From Caccousia sp900752115 (GTDB lineage: Bacteria; Bacillota; Clostridia; Oscillospirales; Acutalibacteraceae), in contig CABRNB010000003.1 of NCBI GenBank assembly GCA_902472225.1, forward strand, positions 1-64,000: DNA of 64,000 nucleotides, given 5' to 3'. The notes below the pieces were generated by a model. The model was not told where the DNA came from and ran no database searches. It worked only from the letters and a program-made list of their open reading frames with translations. Made by a program: the position numbers and the translations under genes. This document shows positions 15,740 to 24,984 of this stretch, piece after piece; position 1 is the first letter of the stretch; the number at the start of each line of letters is the position of its first letter.

Positions 15740-18328
15740 ATGAAAAAAGCCGTTGGAGCCGTCCTGCTTCTGGGCGTTCTCCTTGCGGTGCTTCTGGTTG
15801 CTCATCCTGCAGATCTTCCGGAGCTGGCCAATGCGGAGAAAACGGTGGCCGTTACGGAGGATCAGACGGCCTATCTTGCCGAAACGAAAGGCGGAGCTTC
15901 CTGGATTTACGGAGTTGACGACGAGGGCAAGGTACAGAACGCCTATCTGCAGGACGCAGGGTACCGCGTTGTCCTGCTTTCCGCGTATGAAAACGATCTG
16001 TATTATGTCCGCACCGCGAACGACTCGTCAGATTCCTGGCAGCTGATCCGCCTGCGGGAAGGAGAAGAAAGCCTGCTGCTTGAGAGTACGCGGGAGCTGC
16101 CCGATCCCCCTGACGCGATCAGCGTCTCGGAGGCCGGCATCGATCTGACCTTCCGCGCCGGGAGCGATCTTTCCGTCTGGAGGATGGAGCTTTCCGGCGG
16201 AGAACCCGCGCAGCTGCTCGATACCGAGCTGCAGGAAGGCTTGACGGCTGTTTCCGCCGTGTTTGCGGATGATAAGCTGTTCTGCCTGCTCAGCGACGGC
16301 CGTATTCTGACGATTCGGGCCGGAGGACAGGAGGATGCCTCCGTACAGGAGACGGGCGGTTTTACGCTTCTCTCTTCTTCTCAGGGTTCCGTATGGGCTT
16401 ACCGGCAGGAGAACGGGATGGCCTGTGCCGGCGCCTCGGCCGTACAGAGCGGGTCGGGTGTTGCCGTGAACGGTCAGGCTGTTCTGTGCGGTGCAAGCGG
16501 CGGCAGCGGCGGCGACACCGTGGTCCTTTCCGTTGAAAACGGAAAGACCGTGTTGGTCCGCACGGGAGGCGTAAGCTCCAGCCGCGTGGTTCCCGAAGTT
16601 TCTCTGCGGGTCCGGCTGATGTTCAAAACGCAGCTGCTTTTGTGGGGAATGGTGCTTTATGCCGTATGTGCGCTGCTTTTCCTCCTGACGCTGTTTCTCT
16701 GCCGGCGCACGCACCGGCTGGCAGCCCGCATTACTGCATGCTGCACCTGTCTGTTCCTGTTTACGGCGGGAATTGTTTCCGCTCTGCAGTGCGGCGGGCA
16801 GAACAGGCAGGCGGAGGAGCTTCTGACGGCACAGGCCTCAGCCGCCGGTCAGACGAGGGCTTCCGCGCTGGAGGAGATGGATTTGACTTCCGCTTTGGCG
16901 GGAACCGGCAGTACGGATGACGCGCTGCGGCAGATGACGGCGGTTGAGACAGCCGGCGGAATGCAGACTCTTACATATCACTCCGCGATTCTTACGGTGG
17001 AGGGAGACGCGGTGCGCCTTTCCGAGCACGCGGCGGAAAACTCCCCCGTGGCCGCCGTTTACGGCGCACAGGCGGCCGGTCTTGCGCAGGATGCCGCCCA
17101 GGGAACCGCTGGGACGCTGATCTGCCGTCATGCCGGCAGGCTGTCTGCTGTTGACGTCCGCACGCTGACCCGTTATGGAGATTCCGTCGGCCTTTTGCTC
17201 ACCTGTGTCACGCTGACACAGGGGGAGAGTCCCGAACTTGCCGGCTGTATTTGGCCTCCGTTTGCGGCGGCTCTGCTTGCTTCCGCGGCTGTGGCGCTGC
17301 TTTCGTTTGGGATGCTTCGTCCTTTGCGCAGCCTGACCCAGCGGATGCGTTCCATCTCGGAGGGCGATTTCAACCTGGCGCCGATGCGCACGGCCTCCGA
17401 CGAGGTCGGCGATATGTGGCAGTCGCTTCGGGAGACCGCGGTAGCTCTGCGGATTAAGGACTATGAGACGGCTGCGACGGTGCGTTCTTTTTACCGCTTT
17501 GTTCCGCGCGGACTCGAGCAGCTGCTCGGCCGTGCCTCCATCATGGAAACCAGTCTCGGCGACATGGCGAATGTCAGCGGGACGGTGGGAATTCTGTCCA
17601 TTCAGAATCGGGAGGATATCCGCGTCAGTCTTGACGACAACGGTTTTATGGGATTCCTTAACGAAAGCTATTCCCTCATTGATCGCCAGATGGCCGCAAA
17701 CGGAGGCCTGCTCCTTTCCAGCGGCTTTAATCCGGATGGTCTGGAATTCCTTTTCGGCGGATCGCCGGATCAGGGCGTGGCTTTCAGCGTAGGCCTGATG
17801 GGGGAGACCGGCTCGATGGAAAACGGGCAGGCTCCGGACTTCTTCCTCCTGCTGCACAGCGCCTCTTTCCTGTATGGACTGGTCGGTACGGAGCAGAGAA
17901 CCTTCTCGCTGCTTTCTTCCTCTGAGATTGCCTTCCTGCACACGCTTCCGCGCTTCTTCCGCGGCACGGGAGTGCGTATGGCGGCTACGGACGCCTGCCT
18001 GAAGGCGATGTCGAAGCCCTGTGCTTCCCGGTACATCGGCTTTGTTTCCTCGGAGGACGGCAAGTACGTTTACAAGCTTCATCAGATTCTGGAGGGCTGT
18101 TCCGATATGGAGAAGTCTCTCTGCCTCTCCTATGACGATAAGTTCCAGAAAGGCATCCGTCTTTTCTGTGAAAATGATTTTTACCTTGCCCGGAATCTTT
18201 TCTCTGCGATTCTCAAGCTCAATCCGGGCGACGGCATCGCGCGCTGGTACCTTTTTGCCTGCGAGCACTATTTCAACCAGAACGATCCCGGTTCGGAGGG
18301 CTATAATCTTTTCGGGATTCAGGAATGA
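15740..18328 (+). CDS. Membrane protein with HAMP and degenerate class III cyclase domain plus TPR
   Basis: An 862-residue protein. Order: N-terminal membrane segment or signal anchor (3-20), an extracytoplasmic domain of about 260 residues, two closely spaced membrane segments (about 290-350), a second extracytoplasmic domain (about 355-500), a fourth segment (about 505-530), HAMP (LRPLRSLTQRMRSISEGDF onward), then a region that aligns with class III adenylate cyclases: FVPRGLEQLLGRASI, SLGDMANVSGTVGILSIQNR. In active cyclases the last motif reads LFSDIRxFT; here the metal-binding Asp is replaced (LSIQNR), so it is probably a pseudo-enzyme. The last 60 residues (FLARNLF..LNPGDGIARWY type) look like a TPR. 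It sits second or third in the CIS accessory block and could relay an external signal to the particle. Confidence 0.75.
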   Translation: MKKAVGAVLLLGVLLAVLLVAHPADLPELANAEKTVAVTEDQTAYLAETKGGASWIYGVDDEGKVQNAYLQDAGYRVVLLSAYENDLYYVRTANDSSDSWQLIRLREGEESLLLESTRELPDPPDAISVSEAGIDLTFRAGSDLSVWRMELSGGEPAQLLDTELQEGLTAVSAVFADDKLFCLLSDGRILTIRAGGQEDASVQETGGFTLLSSSQGSVWAYRQENGMACAGASAVQSGSGVAVNGQAVLCGASGGSGGDTVVLSVENGKTVLVRTGGVSSSRVVPEVSLRVRLMFKTQLLLWGMVLYAVCALLFLLTLFLCRRTHRLAARITACCTCLFLFTAGIVSALQCGGQNRQAEELLTAQASAAGQTRASALEEMDLTSALAGTGSTDDALRQMTAVETAGGMQTLTYHSAILTVEGDAVRLSEHAAENSPVAAVYGAQAAGLAQDAAQGTAGTLICRHAGRLSAVDVRTLTRYGDSVGLLLTCVTLTQGESPELAGCIWPPFAAALLASAAVALLSFGMLRPLRSLTQRMRSISEGDFNLAPMRTASDEVGDMWQSLRETAVALRIKDYETAATVRSFYRFVPRGLEQLLGRASIMETSLGDMANVSGTVGILSIQNREDIRVSLDDNGFMGFLNESYSLIDRQMAANGGLLLSSGFNPDGLEFLFGGSPDQGVAFSVGLMGETGSMENGQAPDFFLLLHSASFLYGLVGTEQRTFSLLSSSEIAFLHTLPRFFRGTGVRMAATDACLKAMSKPCASRYIGFVSSEDGKYVYKLHQILEGCSDMEKSLCLSYDDKFQKGIRLFCENDFYLARNLFSAILKLNPGDGIARWYLFACEHYFNQNDPGSEGYNLFGIQE

Positions 18329-18360
18329 AGGTCCGCAGTGAAAGGAAAGGACGGTGAACG

Positions 18361-19614
18361 ATGAACAGAATATTTACCACACTGCTTTCCACAATCCAGT
18401 CAAAGGTGATGTCCCTGTGGACGAAAATCCGCTTGTGGACCAGCCGTTCCTACTGGGAAAACAAGGGCATTACCTCGCTGCGGCAGTTCTTCAACCGTCT
18501 GCTCAACATTCGCCCGAAGGATAAAACGGACTATTATCCGTTCCTCTCCTGGCTTGTCAGCAAGCGTCTGGCTTTTGCTCTGGTGGTTGTGATTGGATTG
18601 CTGAGCCTCTTTTATATCTTTGTCTTTTCGCCGGTGAGCGGTACGCTTTTCAGCGAGAGCGCAACGGTTCCGACCTTCCGCTACAACTCCATTCCGCTTA
18701 AGTTTTACAGCGGAGAAGTGCAGATCCTCGCGGCGGACGGCCATGTGGCTTATGTCGGCAACGTAGAGGACGCCGCCGCAGTCGGCAGCGGCAGCCTTTA
18801 CCGCCCGGACGGCAGCCTTTTGTATACCGGCGAATTTTCGGACAGCCGCTATAACGGTCAGGGAAGCCTTTACTACCAGGACGGTGTTCTGCAATACCAG
18901 GGCGCGTTTGTTGACAATCTGTATCAGGGGCAGGGAAAGCTGTACCGGCAGAGCGGTGTGCTCGAATATGAGGGAGAGTTCCTCAAGGGACAGAAGTCCG
19001 GCGCGGGCGTTCTCTACAACAGCGGCGGCAACACGATTTTCACCGGCAATTTTCTTGCGGACCGCCTGCTTTACAGCGAGTTCCTCGGCAAAACGACGTC
19101 GCAGGTGGCGTCCATGTACAGCGGTAGCACCAGCGTCTACAGCACGTCCGGCGAGCACTGCGTTTCGATGGATGAGATTAACGCCGTTTACACGGCGGAC
19201 GACGGATCGGACACCCTCTCCGAGGAATGGACGCTGACGGAGATTCTCGTTCAGGACAGCGTGTTTCCCACCACGCAGGGAGAGATTTCCGCTATCAATG
19301 ATCTGACGGCCTATTTCGGCGAACCGGTTTACTTCGGTTATACCTGGCCGACCCTGACGGAAGCTGTGGCTGTGCGCAACATGAGCGCGGCGGGGCAGGG
19401 ACGCTTTGCGGAGATCGACATGGAGATGACCTCGAGCTTCCGCGACGTTTATACGGTAAGCTCCTATGATCCGAATTATGAGTTCTATATTTACGTCTAT
19501 GAGATGGACGGCCTGACCTACACCTTTTATTGCGACAGCAGCACGTCCTCGTTTTCCATGTACGCCATATCCCTGAGCACGGCGCAGGAAAGCGCCGGGG
19601 AAGGAGGAGAGTGA
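18361..19614 (+). CDS. MORN-repeat membrane protein
   Basis: A 417-residue protein: about 68 cytoplasmic residues, one membrane segment (LAFALVVVIGLLSLFYIFVF, about residues 70-90), then an extracytoplasmic part. Residues about 125-235 carry four to five MORN repeats (for example YTGEFSDSRYNGQGSLYYQDG and YEGEFLKGQKSGAGVLYNSG), which form beta-hairpin ladders often binding lipid or protein. The C-terminal 180 residues have no recognised fold. Part of the same operon as the cyclase-like and TolC-like proteins, with a 1-base gap to the latter. A structural role at the cell envelope is inference. Confidence 0.8.
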   Translation: MNRIFTTLLSTIQSKVMSLWTKIRLWTSRSYWENKGITSLRQFFNRLLNIRPKDKTDYYPFLSWLVSKRLAFALVVVIGLLSLFYIFVFSPVSGTLFSESATVPTFRYNSIPLKFYSGEVQILAADGHVAYVGNVEDAAAVGSGSLYRPDGSLLYTGEFSDSRYNGQGSLYYQDGVLQYQGAFVDNLYQGQGKLYRQSGVLEYEGEFLKGQKSGAGVLYNSGGNTIFTGNFLADRLLYSEFLGKTTSQVASMYSGSTSVYSTSGEHCVSMDEINAVYTADDGSDTLSEEWTLTEILVQDSVFPTTQGEISAINDLTAYFGEPVYFGYTWPTLTEAVAVRNMSAAGQGRFAEIDMEMTSSFRDVYTVSSYDPNYEFYIYVYEMDGLTYTFYCDSSTSSFSMYAISLSTAQESAGEGGE

Positions 19615-19615
19615 G

Positions 19616-21658
19616 ATGAAGAAAAAACGGAGCCTGAAACGCGGCGTCAGCCTGCTGCTCTGTCTTGCCCTTGTTTTGCCCCTGTTTGCCGGCTCGCCCG
19701 CGATTGCCGCGGCTCCGAAGACTCTTCAGCTCAAACAGGCGCAGAATATGGCCCTCTCCAACAACACGGAAATTACCAAGACATACAATGAGATCCTGCT
19801 CAAGGAGATTCAATACACGGAGGCGGTCAAGGAGATCAAGGCGAAAGTCAAGAATCTCACAAGCTTCCGCTGGACTCCGCTGCTCAGCTTTAAGTTCCCC
19901 GAGCAGCTCGATATGAGCGAGGAATACGACATGAATGTCAAGCCCCTCAATCTGCAGACGGAGATCGATATTCTCCGCCATCAGATGAATACGCAGGAGT
20001 ATGAGGAGCTTGCGAAAATCAACAAAGCCTATCTGACTGCCTATGTCAATCAGGAGAAGGCGGCCTTCACAGAGGACCGGCTGGAAGCAGCGGAGGAGGA
20101 GCTTGCGCGCAACCAGGCCAGGCTCTCCACAGGGGAGGCGACGCAGGCCGACGTCGATACCATGCAGAGCTCCGTGGATAAGCTGACAAGCGATCTCTCG
20201 CAGCAGAAACGCAATCTGCAGACGGCTCTCGAGGAGGTCAGCGATCTGATTCACCTTGATGTCACTTCCGGTTACAAGCTGGCCAATCCGCTCTCTGACG
20301 CGCAGATTCCGCGCGAGGATCTGGAGGACATCATTGAGCATGCCATGGAAAACAGCCAGACCATTTATGAAGCGGAGATGGCTGTTTCCACCGCGAAGGT
20401 CAATATGGATTCGTATGAATCCCTCATGCGGAGTCAGTACGGCTCAAAGCTGAACGCCATTGAGACTTTCCTCAACCAGGTCCGCAACGGGGAGGACGTG
20501 GATTACGCGGCTTTCCAGCTCAAATACAACGAGATGCTCGAGTCGTTCGACGCTCCGTGGAACGGCAGCATCAGGATCCTTTTCTTCCGCTTTACGAAGG
20601 AATGGTTTAAGGGAGAAATCGACGGTACGCGTTATATTGAAAACGATCTATACGCTCTGTTGACGGCATGCAAGGAATATCAAAGCGCCGTATCGGAGCT
20701 GGAATCGGCCGAGAAGACGCTTCGCAGCGACATAACCTCCAGCTACGAGGCGATTGTCACGGCCCGGAACGCCTATTTGGATTTGGCCGACACGGTGGCG
20801 GAAAACAAGGAGGATCTGGAGCGTCTCTCCGCTCTCAATCAGCTCGGCCAGGCAGAGTACAGCGAGGTAAAGACCAAGCAGGAGGAATATCAAACCAACC
20901 AGATGGATCTCATCGATGCCCTCGCGACCTATAACGAGCTGCTCTATGAGCTGGATTCTCTCACCTGCGGGGCCATTTTCCCCTATCTCTCCGGCACTTC
21001 GGTTTCCACGGACGTCGGTTCGGGCGGCGACAGCTACGTCACGGACGATGCTGCTGTCCCGCATTACTACATCTATACCGATATCTCGGATTTGGTGTTT
21101 GTATTCGGTCTTGAGATTCCCGAGGATTTTGAACCGGAGATCACGGACTATGAAATCTGGTACAGCGGTACGCAGATTGGAGAAAGGACGGCGGTCGACC
21201 AGCAGCTGCGCCACCTGGCCCTCGACTATAAAGGAAGCTACACGCTGACCGTCCGGCTCTACAACGGCGACGAGTATGTGACGGAGTGTGAGATTGATAC
21301 CACCGTGATGCGGGACGTTCTGCCGATCGAATCCGCACAGGAGGAGACAACGGCGCAGGAGCAGCAGTGCGGTACCTATCAGGTTGACACCGTCTCGCTG
21401 GGCTCTGTCAGCACCAGCACGCTCACGCTCAGCTTTGACGCGACCGTCGGCGCGGCCTATTACCGGCTGGAAAGTGCGGAAGGAGCGAGCGTTTATACGG
21501 AGGAGCCGGTTCCGGCCGAGGAAAGCTTCTCTTATCTGACCCTTCTCATCAGCAGCCTGAGCACGGTAAAGCTTCAGGTGTACGATCGAGAGCAAAACCT
21601 GATCGGGACAGCCCGATTTGACGAGGATACCCAGACCATTTGGATGACGGCGCAATAA
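19616..21658 (+). CDS. Secreted TolC/outer-membrane-efflux-like coiled-coil protein
   Basis: A 680-residue protein with a cleavable signal peptide (KKKRSLKRG, a hydrophobic core, cleavage near AIAAAP, residue about 32). Residues 35-450 show the duplicated helical pattern of outer-membrane efflux proteins: LQLKQAQNMALSNNTEI, LARNQARLSTGEATQADVDT, and in the second half LSALNQLGQAEYSEVKTKQ. The C-terminal 200 residues are beta-rich and Ser/Thr/Asp-rich. TolC itself needs an outer membrane, whereas this organism appears Gram-positive, so the protein may instead form a helical tube or stalk in the cell wall. The AGGAGG-like site lies just upstream of the ATG. Same operon as the MORN protein. Confidence 0.72.
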   Translation: MKKKRSLKRGVSLLLCLALVLPLFAGSPAIAAAPKTLQLKQAQNMALSNNTEITKTYNEILLKEIQYTEAVKEIKAKVKNLTSFRWTPLLSFKFPEQLDMSEEYDMNVKPLNLQTEIDILRHQMNTQEYEELAKINKAYLTAYVNQEKAAFTEDRLEAAEEELARNQARLSTGEATQADVDTMQSSVDKLTSDLSQQKRNLQTALEEVSDLIHLDVTSGYKLANPLSDAQIPREDLEDIIEHAMENSQTIYEAEMAVSTAKVNMDSYESLMRSQYGSKLNAIETFLNQVRNGEDVDYAAFQLKYNEMLESFDAPWNGSIRILFFRFTKEWFKGEIDGTRYIENDLYALLTACKEYQSAVSELESAEKTLRSDITSSYEAIVTARNAYLDLADTVAENKEDLERLSALNQLGQAEYSEVKTKQEEYQTNQMDLIDALATYNELLYELDSLTCGAIFPYLSGTSVSTDVGSGGDSYVTDDAAVPHYYIYTDISDLVFVFGLEIPEDFEPEITDYEIWYSGTQIGERTAVDQQLRHLALDYKGSYTLTVRLYNGDEYVTECEIDTTVMRDVLPIESAQEETTAQEQQCGTYQVDTVSLGSVSTSTLTLSFDATVGAAYYRLESAEGASVYTEEPVPAEESFSYLTLLISSLSTVKLQVYDREQNLIGTARFDEDTQTIWMTAQ

Positions 21659-21679
21659 CGCCGGAAAGGAGGGGACAAC

Positions 21680-24370
21680 ATGAAACGCAAGGGGACTATG
21701 CTTCTTTCTCTCGCTCTCGTGCTTCTGATTGCGGTAGGAACGCTGACGGTCCTGGTGCAGGCTGTGTGGAATGAGGAAGAGGCGGTTCATATTACGCCCT
21801 CCGAGATTGAGAATTCCACGCTGGCCATCGGCACCCACCTGATTCATCTCTCAGCGCTGACAAATGAGCTGTATGAAATCGCGTCGGATTCCGCGGACGA
21901 TTCGGGACAGACGGAGATCTATTATAAATCCGAGCTTTCCGACGGCACCTGGTTTAATATCACAACGGCTTCCTCTCTTGAGGACATTACCACGGGAGGT
22001 ACGCCGGTGCTGGAGTCGGAAATTGCCGAGCTTTTCTTTACCCATCATACCAAATCGGACGGGATTACCTACGATTTGCGTACCGGTCAGGCGGTGAATC
22101 CGTATGACATCGTGGATCCATATGATATTGAAACGTTCGACGAGCTTCTCCCGCTCAAGAATCAATATGAGATGATCAAGGAAATGCAGGGGGACAGCGC
22201 GGCCGGAAAGGATAAGATTGCGAAGATCGAGGCGGTGCTGCAGACCGAGGTGCAGAACGAAACGACGGATGAGTGCGACGCGAACCTGGCCGCACTGCAG
22301 CAGTACTATGACGAGCTGGCTGCCAACGGGGCGCCCAGCGATCAGCTTGACGCGGTGCAGGAGGTTATGAACGCGGTGGACGCCACGCGCCGCGCAGAGG
22401 TGTTCTCCACGCTTGAGACGGTTCTCAACGAGTTCGCGCTGGAGCTGCCGAAGATTGAGGATACCGCCGGCAGCGAGGAGGAGGAGGGCTCGGAGGGAAG
22501 AGCGCCGGATACCGAGCTGCAGTCCGCCGTCAATGACAGCCTTTCCAATGTACAGTCCTCACTGATTGAATATCAGGGAAAAATGCTCGATGAGGGGACC
22601 ACAGTGATGTCGGCGCTGCGCTATGAATATTCACAGCAGCTGATTGCCGACGCGGCAGCGGGAAGCTTTTCTTCCTGCGATACCGACGTGCAGGCTCTGC
22701 TGCATCTGTCGAATATCTCCTCGGGTATCGTGGCCGATAAGGAGGGCGAGCTTGCTCTTCTCAACGACACGGTTCTGCCGCGCGCCACACAGGTCTATCA
22801 GGACGGTCTGCGGGCAGGCGTGAGCACGGAGTACGTTGCGGCGGCCGCTTCGGATTCGTCCGCGGCCCTGCTGAATAATCTGATCAGCACCTACACCAGC
22901 ACGGTAAACACCTACCGCAATGAGTTGGAAACGTACATCACTGCCGTGGTTCTGCGGCTCTCCAACAGCGACGGAAAAGAATTTATCAACGAGAGGCTTG
23001 AACAGGCCCAGGAATACTACAGCCTCATTCCGAACGACGATTTTTCCGAAAGCATGCAGGGGACGGTGGACAGCCATATCGAATTCCTCACCGATAAGCT
23101 TCGCGAGCTGGAGCTTGCGGCGGGCGGCAGCGAACTCGACCAGCTTCTCGCCGACAAGGAGGCGCTGCAGACCGAGTATATGTCCGCTCTGGACGATAAC
23201 GATTTGGCCGGAGCCAAGGAGCTGGAGGAACAGATTTCCGCCCTTGACGATGAAATAGCCGCTCTGCAGGCCGAGCAGTCGGCCGCGCTGACTGCCGCGC
23301 AGGAAAAGCTTTCCGATCTGGAGGAGCAGCTGGCGCAGGCTGAAGCGGGAAGCCGCGAGGCGTCGGAGCTTGAAAAGCAGATTGCCGCGCAGAAGACGGA
23401 GATTGCCTCGCTGGAATCGAATATGTCGGACGGCACTTTGGGTGAGCTCGTTGCGGAGCTGCGGGCGGAAAGCCTTTCGATCATCGGAGAAACCTCTGAG
23501 GACGATCCGGAGCGCAGCACGCTTGATAAGAATATCGACACGCTGGCGTCGCTGCTGGACCAGAATGTCAGCCTTGTGTTCCCCGCTCTCGAGGATATTC
23601 ATGAGGCGCTGGCAGCGGAGCGGGATATCAACGGCGATTCCTCTTACGACGACGCGATTGCGGCGGTTGAGGAGGCTATCCTCGGCAGCCGGTCGGCGTA
23701 TGATGCGGCGCTCCAGGGAGAGGTAACGAGCGATCAGCTTGAGCAGGCGGCAGACGATTTCTTCGCGGGTAGCTCAGCTTCCCTGCTGGATTCGCAGACG
23801 GGGAGCACGGGTTCGGGCTCCGGTTCGGGTTCGGACTCGGGCGGCTCTGCAAGCGGTGCGGATCCATCCAATCTCTCGGAAAACGAAAAGAATGTCGTGT
23901 ATCTTGCCGCTCTGCAGCAGTTTTATGACGCGACGCAGAGCAGTGCGGCGAAGCAGCTGATTGGTTCTCTTTCGCAGAAGCAGATGAATCTGGGAAATCC
24001 GCTGGTGTTCCGCCAGGTGGAGGATCCTTCGTCGGAGTACATTCCGGCAAGCGCTCTGGCGCAGGCCGGCGGCCTGCGGTATGTTTGGAATCAGAATAAG
24101 AGCCAGGGAACGCTGGCGCAGGGAAGCAAGTATTATACGTTTGCGGCGTATTCGGATCTTGTCCAGAAGGGCAGGACGGAGTCAAGCTTTGACCAGATGG
24201 CAAAGGCGGCGAAGCTGCAGGGAGATACGCTCTATATTCCGGAGGATTACGCCCAAAGCACTTTTGGCATGCAGGCTCAATACCTCACGGGCACTTCTTA
24301 TGCCGTAGTTCTCAATGAAGAGCTTGCGGCACTTGCGGAGTCTCTCTGCTCGCAGTTCCTGTCAATCTGA
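21680..24370 (+). CDS. Secreted or anchored coiled-coil protein with copper-amine-oxidase-like domain
   Basis: An 896-residue protein with an N-terminal signal anchor (residues 6-27), a long helical region with strong heptads (about residues 480-600: LDQLLADKEALQTEYMSAL and following), a Gly/Ser linker (about 705-725) and a C-terminal domain of about 140 residues. That domain, with SEYIPASALAQAGGLRYVW and GDTLYIPEDYA, matches the copper-amine-oxidase N-terminal-like domain common on Clostridia cell-surface proteins, which is non-catalytic. Very acidic overall. Together with the TolC-like protein it may build a cell-wall channel or brace for the particle; this is inference from operon position. 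Confidence 0.72.
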   Translation: MKRKGTMLLSLALVLLIAVGTLTVLVQAVWNEEEAVHITPSEIENSTLAIGTHLIHLSALTNELYEIASDSADDSGQTEIYYKSELSDGTWFNITTASSLEDITTGGTPVLESEIAELFFTHHTKSDGITYDLRTGQAVNPYDIVDPYDIETFDELLPLKNQYEMIKEMQGDSAAGKDKIAKIEAVLQTEVQNETTDECDANLAALQQYYDELAANGAPSDQLDAVQEVMNAVDATRRAEVFSTLETVLNEFALELPKIEDTAGSEEEEGSEGRAPDTELQSAVNDSLSNVQSSLIEYQGKMLDEGTTVMSALRYEYSQQLIADAAAGSFSSCDTDVQALLHLSNISSGIVADKEGELALLNDTVLPRATQVYQDGLRAGVSTEYVAAAASDSSAALLNNLISTYTSTVNTYRNELETYITAVVLRLSNSDGKEFINERLEQAQEYYSLIPNDDFSESMQGTVDSHIEFLTDKLRELELAAGGSELDQLLADKEALQTEYMSALDDNDLAGAKELEEQISALDDEIAALQAEQSAALTAAQEKLSDLEEQLAQAEAGSREASELEKQIAAQKTEIASLESNMSDGTLGELVAELRAESLSIIGETSEDDPERSTLDKNIDTLASLLDQNVSLVFPALEDIHEALAAERDINGDSSYDDAIAAVEEAILGSRSAYDAALQGEVTSDQLEQAADDFFAGSSASLLDSQTGSTGSGSGSGSDSGGSASGADPSNLSENEKNVVYLAALQQFYDATQSSAAKQLIGSLSQKQMNLGNPLVFRQVEDPSSEYIPASALAQAGGLRYVWNQNKSQGTLAQGSKYYTFAAYSDLVQKGRTESSFDQMAKAAKLQGDTLYIPEDYAQSTFGMQAQYLTGTSYAVVLNEELAALAESLCSQFLSI

Positions 24371-24387
24371 GAAAGGGAGGAATACCA

Positions 24388-24981
24388 TTGGCGGATTACC
24401 CTATCATATCGGATGTTTCATCTTATATTGTGAAGCTGCTTCGCAAAAAGATGTGTCCGGAGCCGATTCCCTCGCCGAATAACATAGAAGTCTCTTCTCC
24501 GGCGGATCAGGACGTCGATTATATTCTGGGGCTTTACCTTTACGATATCCGCGCGGAAGGAGAAATTTCCGTGCCGCCTCTCGTCAATACGGGACGCACG
24601 CGGTTGGTTCCTCCGCCGAAACCGTACAGTCTGTACTATATGCTGTTTATCAACGGTTCCTCGCAGATGGGACTCAAGGCGCACGATATTCAGAAGATTA
24701 TCGGCCGTGCGGCGCAGGTGATCAGCGATGGGAGCGTCGTGTATCCGAACGAATTGCAGACCTGGCTGGAAACGCGCGAGGCGCCCATTCTCATTACCCC
24801 CTCGAAGATTTCTCTTGAGGATAAGGTGAGGGTCTGGTCGGCAATCAATAAGCCCTATCAGGTCAGTCTTTTCTATAAGGTTGCGCCGGTGCTGCTCTCG
24901 AGCGAGGTTGTTGTCGATGCACCGCGCGTTACGCAGGCGGAGATTTCGCTTCACCTCAGAGGCGAAAACAGGGAGGAATAG
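24388..24981 (+). CDS. DUF4255 / Pvc16-family CIS protein (cap or tail terminator type)
   Basis: A 197-residue protein of the DUF4255 family: an N-terminal DVSSYIVKLLRKKM, then the central VDYILGLYLYDIRAEGE and the LYYMLFINGSSQMGLKAHDI motif with HDIQKIIGRAAQVI. Afp16/Pvc16-type proteins cap the sheath-tube and are a marker of extracellular CIS. Translation starts at TTG 24388, 6 bases after GGGAGGA. First gene of the particle block; the next gene begins 3 bases after its stop. Confidence 0.88.
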   Translation: MADYPIISDVSSYIVKLLRKKMCPEPIPSPNNIEVSSPADQDVDYILGLYLYDIRAEGEISVPPLVNTGRTRLVPPPKPYSLYYMLFINGSSQMGLKAHDIQKIIGRAAQVISDGSVVYPNELQTWLETREAPILITPSKISLEDKVRVWSAINKPYQVSLFYKVAPVLLSSEVVVDAPRVTQAEISLHLRGENREE

Positions 24982-24984
24982 CCG

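Noticed and set aside
16838..18268. 476-residue open frame on the minus strand
   Set aside because: Antisense to the HAMP/cyclase-like gene; no motif and no ribosome site.
15740..18328. Active adenylate cyclase
   Set aside because: The metal-binding Asp motif is replaced and the surrounding residues have diverged.
23900..24370. Copper amine oxidase activity for the 896-residue protein
   Set aside because: Only the N-terminal-like stalk domain is present; this domain is non-catalytic and common on Clostridia surface proteins.
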